Of a DNA stretch of 6,877 bases, positions 5,135 to 6,877 are shown piece after piece. The notes beneath the pieces are model-generated. The model was given only the letters and a program-made list of their open reading frames with translations. It searched no databases and was not told where the DNA came from. A program made the translations under genes and the position numbers. Origin of the DNA: an uncultured Campylobacter sp. (GTDB lineage Bacteria; Campylobacterota; Campylobacteria; Campylobacterales; Campylobacteraceae); assembly GCF_937949835.1 (NCBI RefSeq), contig NZ_CALEDC010000151.1, positions 1 through 6,877 on the forward strand, written 5' to 3'. The stretch's first letter is position 1, and each line of letters begins with the position of its first letter.

Positions 5135-5260
5135 ATCACTGCAAGCGCAAGGCTATAAAATTTAAATCAGCTCCGTGACCTATCGTTGCAGTCGCGAGGC
5201 TGTAGCAAGCTAAATTGGTCTCGGTGCACAGGCGCGACTATATAAAGCCGCGGTAAGTCG
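5135..5260. repeat. degenerate tandem repeat, about 47-bp period, 2-3 copies
   Basis: Two units start at TGCA 5140 and TGCA 5187 and share, in order, TGCA-nn-CGC-n-AGGCT-n-TA, then TAAAT, then a CTC-GTG block, with scattered substitutions. A third, weaker unit begins near 5225 (TGCA, GCGCGA, CTATATAAAGC). The copies are too diverged for a CRISPR array. No translation frame is shared. Confidence 0.4.
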
Positions 5261-5272
5261 AAATCGATATGT

Positions 5273-5297
5273 CTCGCCGTAGCAAAACCACGGCGAG
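5273..5297 (-). terminator. GC-rich stem-loop downstream of the reductase gene
   Basis: CTCGCCGT (5273-5280) and ACGGCGAG (5290-5297) form a perfect 8-bp stem with a 9-nt loop. It lies about 85 nt past the reductase stop on the minus strand. The T-run is on the plus-strand side (TTT, 5298-5300), and none follows on the minus strand. It is the strongest hairpin in this spacer and a candidate transcript end for either direction. Confidence 0.4.
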
Positions 5298-5380
5298 TTT
5301 GGCTAAAGCCTGTAGAGGATCGGCGTATCTAGTCCAAGCCAGCAATGAGCCAGTCTTAAAACCTAAACCGCTCCCAATCC

Positions 5381-6877
5381 CTACTTAGCCCCTTTAGGTG
5401 GCATAAACGCGGTTAGTTTGATATCTTCGCCCGCCTTGTGTTTATAAAGCTCGATATTTACTAACGCCGTGTGGGAGATGTTGCCGTTGGCAAGCTCGCT
5501 CGTAGGCAGATCGATCGTAAGCACGTTCGGATTTCCGTTTTTGCAAAGCCCCTCGGCGTTAGGATCGTACCATGCGCCTTCGAATATCTGCACCACGCCG
5601 CGCATTATGTCGCTGCTTACGTTGGCTCCCGCCAAAATTTCGCCGCGAGCGTTATAAACGCGCACCAGATCGCCCTGCTTGATGCCGAGCTCCTTAGCAT
5701 CCTCAGTATTTATTAGTACCGGCTCTCGATCCGCGACGGCGTATCTCTTGCGATTTGAGGTGTTGCTCTGCTGCGAATGCAAGCGATCGAGCGGATGCAG
5801 GCTAAGCAGGTGAAATTTCGCAGGCTTTTCCTTCATCCCGAGCCACTCGACGGGCTCGAACCACATCGGATGCGCGCCGCAGTCTTTATAGTTCATCGCA
5901 GCAATCGTATCGGAGTAAATTTCAATTAACCCGCTAGGCGTTCCCAAAGCCTCCAAAACGGGATCATTTCTAAAATCTTCAAACGTCACGTACGCAGCAC
6001 TCTCTGGCGTTTCGTAAAATTCCGTCGGCTCGTTTTTCTCCCACCACTGCTCAAAGCTCGGCATCTGTATTCCCAAAGCGGTGTTTGCGTTCACGGCGCT
6101 TGCCGCTCCTTCGTAAAATTCTTTGATCCAATCCATCTCCGTTTTGCCGCCGTCCGTATAAACCTCGGCAAGCCCGTCTGCGTAAGCCTTGCAAAGGTCG
6201 GTAAAAATTTGATAATCGTCCTTCGCGCCGTGCTGCTTGGCGACGACCTGCTTCATCGGGATTATATGCATATTGGAGTAGTCCCCGCTCATCGTAATGT
6301 CGTTACGCTCATACTCCGTCGTGGTCGGGAACACGATGTCCGCCATCTTAGCAGTAGGCGTCCAGTAAATTTCATTCACTACGATGGTGCGCGGCTTGCG
6401 CCAAGCCTTAATGTTGGTGTTGGTGTCTTGGTGGTGCACGATCGGATTTCCGCCGACCCAGTAGATGAAGTCTATCTGAGGATAGGTGATCTTTGCGCCA
6501 TTCGCGTCGATCGTCTTGCCCGGATTTAGCAGCACGTCCGCGATACGAGCTAGAGGAAAGGCGACCTTCGCCGTATTTACCAGCCATGCTTGGGCTGCTT
6601 CGCCGCCTTGCTTCTGATCCTGCGCAAGCCCTAGGAATTTGCCGTCCTTAACGACGCCGACGCTTGCCGCGTTCATTCCACCGATTACGCCGCCCGCGCA
6701 GGTAGGCGCGCCGCCGTTAGCGTAGTGGTAGCTAAAGCCGAAGCCCCCTCCGGCAAGTCCGATCTGTCCTAGCATCGCGCACAAAGTTACGATCATCCAG
6801 TGCGCCTGCTCGCCGTGATGAGCGCGCTGGATACCCCAGCCCGCCATTATCATCGTGCGGTTTTCATAAAATTTTAT
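5381..6877 (-). CDS. torA: molybdopterin S-/N-oxide reductase (TorA/BisC/DorA family), C-terminal part
   Basis: The frame is open to the right edge (IKFYENRT precedes the first internal Met), so the true start is outside. About 498 codons of an expected 800-850 are visible. Family blocks in order from the internal Met at 6853: AGWGIQRAHHGEQAHWM (about 4-20), LGQIGLAGGGFGFSYHYANG (28-47), GGNPIVHHQDTN (about 133-144), YERNDITMSGDYSN (about 181-194). Then the C-terminal molybdopterin-dinucleotide binding domain has LHPLDRLHSQQSN, REPVLINTEDAKELGI, GDLVRVYNARGEILAGA and EGAWYDP. Such enzymes hold bis-MGD molybdenum and reduce trimethylamine N-oxide, dimethyl sulfoxide or biotin sulfoxide, usually in the periplasm after Tat export, as terminal reductases of anaerobic respiration. 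The N-terminal signal and the Mo-ligand serine lie outside the window, so substrate and location are inferred. No cytochrome partner lies downstream. Confidence is high for the family, lower for the exact symbol. Confidence 0.92.
   Translation of the reverse strand: MKFYENRTMIMAGWGIQRAHHGEQAHWMIVTLCAMLGQIGLAGGGFGFSYHYANGGAPTCAGGVIGGMNAASVGVVKDGKFLGLAQDQKQGGEAAQAWLVNTAKVAFPLARIADVLLNPGKTIDANGAKITYPQIDFIYWVGGNPIVHHQDTNTNIKAWRKPRTIVVNEIYWTPTAKMADIVFPTTTEYERNDITMSGDYSNMHIIPMKQVVAKQHGAKDDYQIFTDLCKAYADGLAEVYTDGGKTEMDWIKEFYEGAASAVNANTALGIQMPSFEQWWEKNEPTEFYETPESAAYVTFEDFRNDPVLEALGTPSGLIEIYSDTIAAMNYKDCGAHPMWFEPVEWLGMKEKPAKFHLLSLHPLDRLHSQQSNTSNRKRYAVADREPVLINTEDAKELGIKQGDLVRVYNARGEILAGANVSSDIMRGVVQIFEGAWYDPNAEGLCKNGNPNVLTIDLPTSELANGNISHTALVNIELYKHKAGEDIKLTAFMPPKGAK

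Larger units (their letters stand above)
4994..5380. other. non-coding spacer between gene remnant and reductase, with degenerate repeats
   Basis: No gene is supported on either strand. The spacer holds the degenerate tandem repeat at about 5135-5260, the GC-rich stem-loop at 5273-5297, and a small GGCT-AA-AGCC hairpin at 5301-5310. Both neighbouring frames point into it (plus-strand remnant, minus-strand reductase), so it is a convergent 3' region where terminators are expected, though no textbook one is visible. Confidence 0.5.

Noticed and set aside
5135..5260. Possible CRISPR array
   Set aside because: Units are adjacent and diverged along their whole length, with no constant repeat/variable spacer pattern and no cas gene nearby.
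5469..5716. Plus-strand open frames opposite the reductase gene (also 6209-6529)
   Set aside because: Antisense to conserved TorA-family coding sequence; no promoter or ribosome binding site and no recognisable motif.

Overview
The window looks like chromosomal DNA from a Campylobacterota species, most likely an oral-type Campylobacter with moderate G+C. The evidence is intergenic DNA built from AAATTTTAAAATTT-like runs, a T-rich stretch running into a TATAAT -10 box, and protein families typical of that group. Species cannot be fixed from the sequence. No tRNA, rRNA, insertion sequence or CRISPR array was seen.

Layout, left to right. (1) The 3' end of an M48-family zinc metalloprotease gene (to 313). 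(2) A structured spacer with a good sigma-70 promoter, then a complete CNNM/CorC (HlyC/CorC, DUF21-CBS-CBS-CorC_HlyC) membrane protein (611-1948) with a TTG start. (3) A 650-bp spacer, mostly very AT-rich, with no supported gene. (4) A complete 11-helix sodium-dependent neurotransmitter:sodium symporter family (SLC6/LeuT-like) transporter (2599-3912). (5) A compact type II toxin-antitoxin operon (4037-4560): a RelB/DinJ-type ribbon-helix-helix antitoxin overlapping by 4 nt a Txe/YoeB-type RNase toxin that keeps all four catalytic positions. Its promoter has both the -35 and the -10 inside a 10+10-bp inverted repeat, so autorepression is strongly suggested. (6) An 820-bp debris-like region holding two long AT-rich hairpins, a 71-codon open frame that reads as protein but has no start codon (a truncated gene), and a degenerate tandem repeat with a period near 47 bp. 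(7) On the minus strand, the C-terminal 60% or so of a molybdopterin S-/N-oxide reductase of the TorA/BisC/DorA family (5381-6877), cut by the window edge.

The genes do not form one pathway. The protease, ion-transport protein, amino-acid-type transporter and respiratory reductase are ordinary chromosomal functions. The toxin-antitoxin pair and the flanking remnants look like an accessory insertion site between the transporter and the reductase. The DinJ-type antitoxin/YoeB-type toxin pairing, its operator architecture, and the 45-bp palindrome that abuts the broken gene are the points most worth checking. I do not see convincing evidence of a wholly new system.
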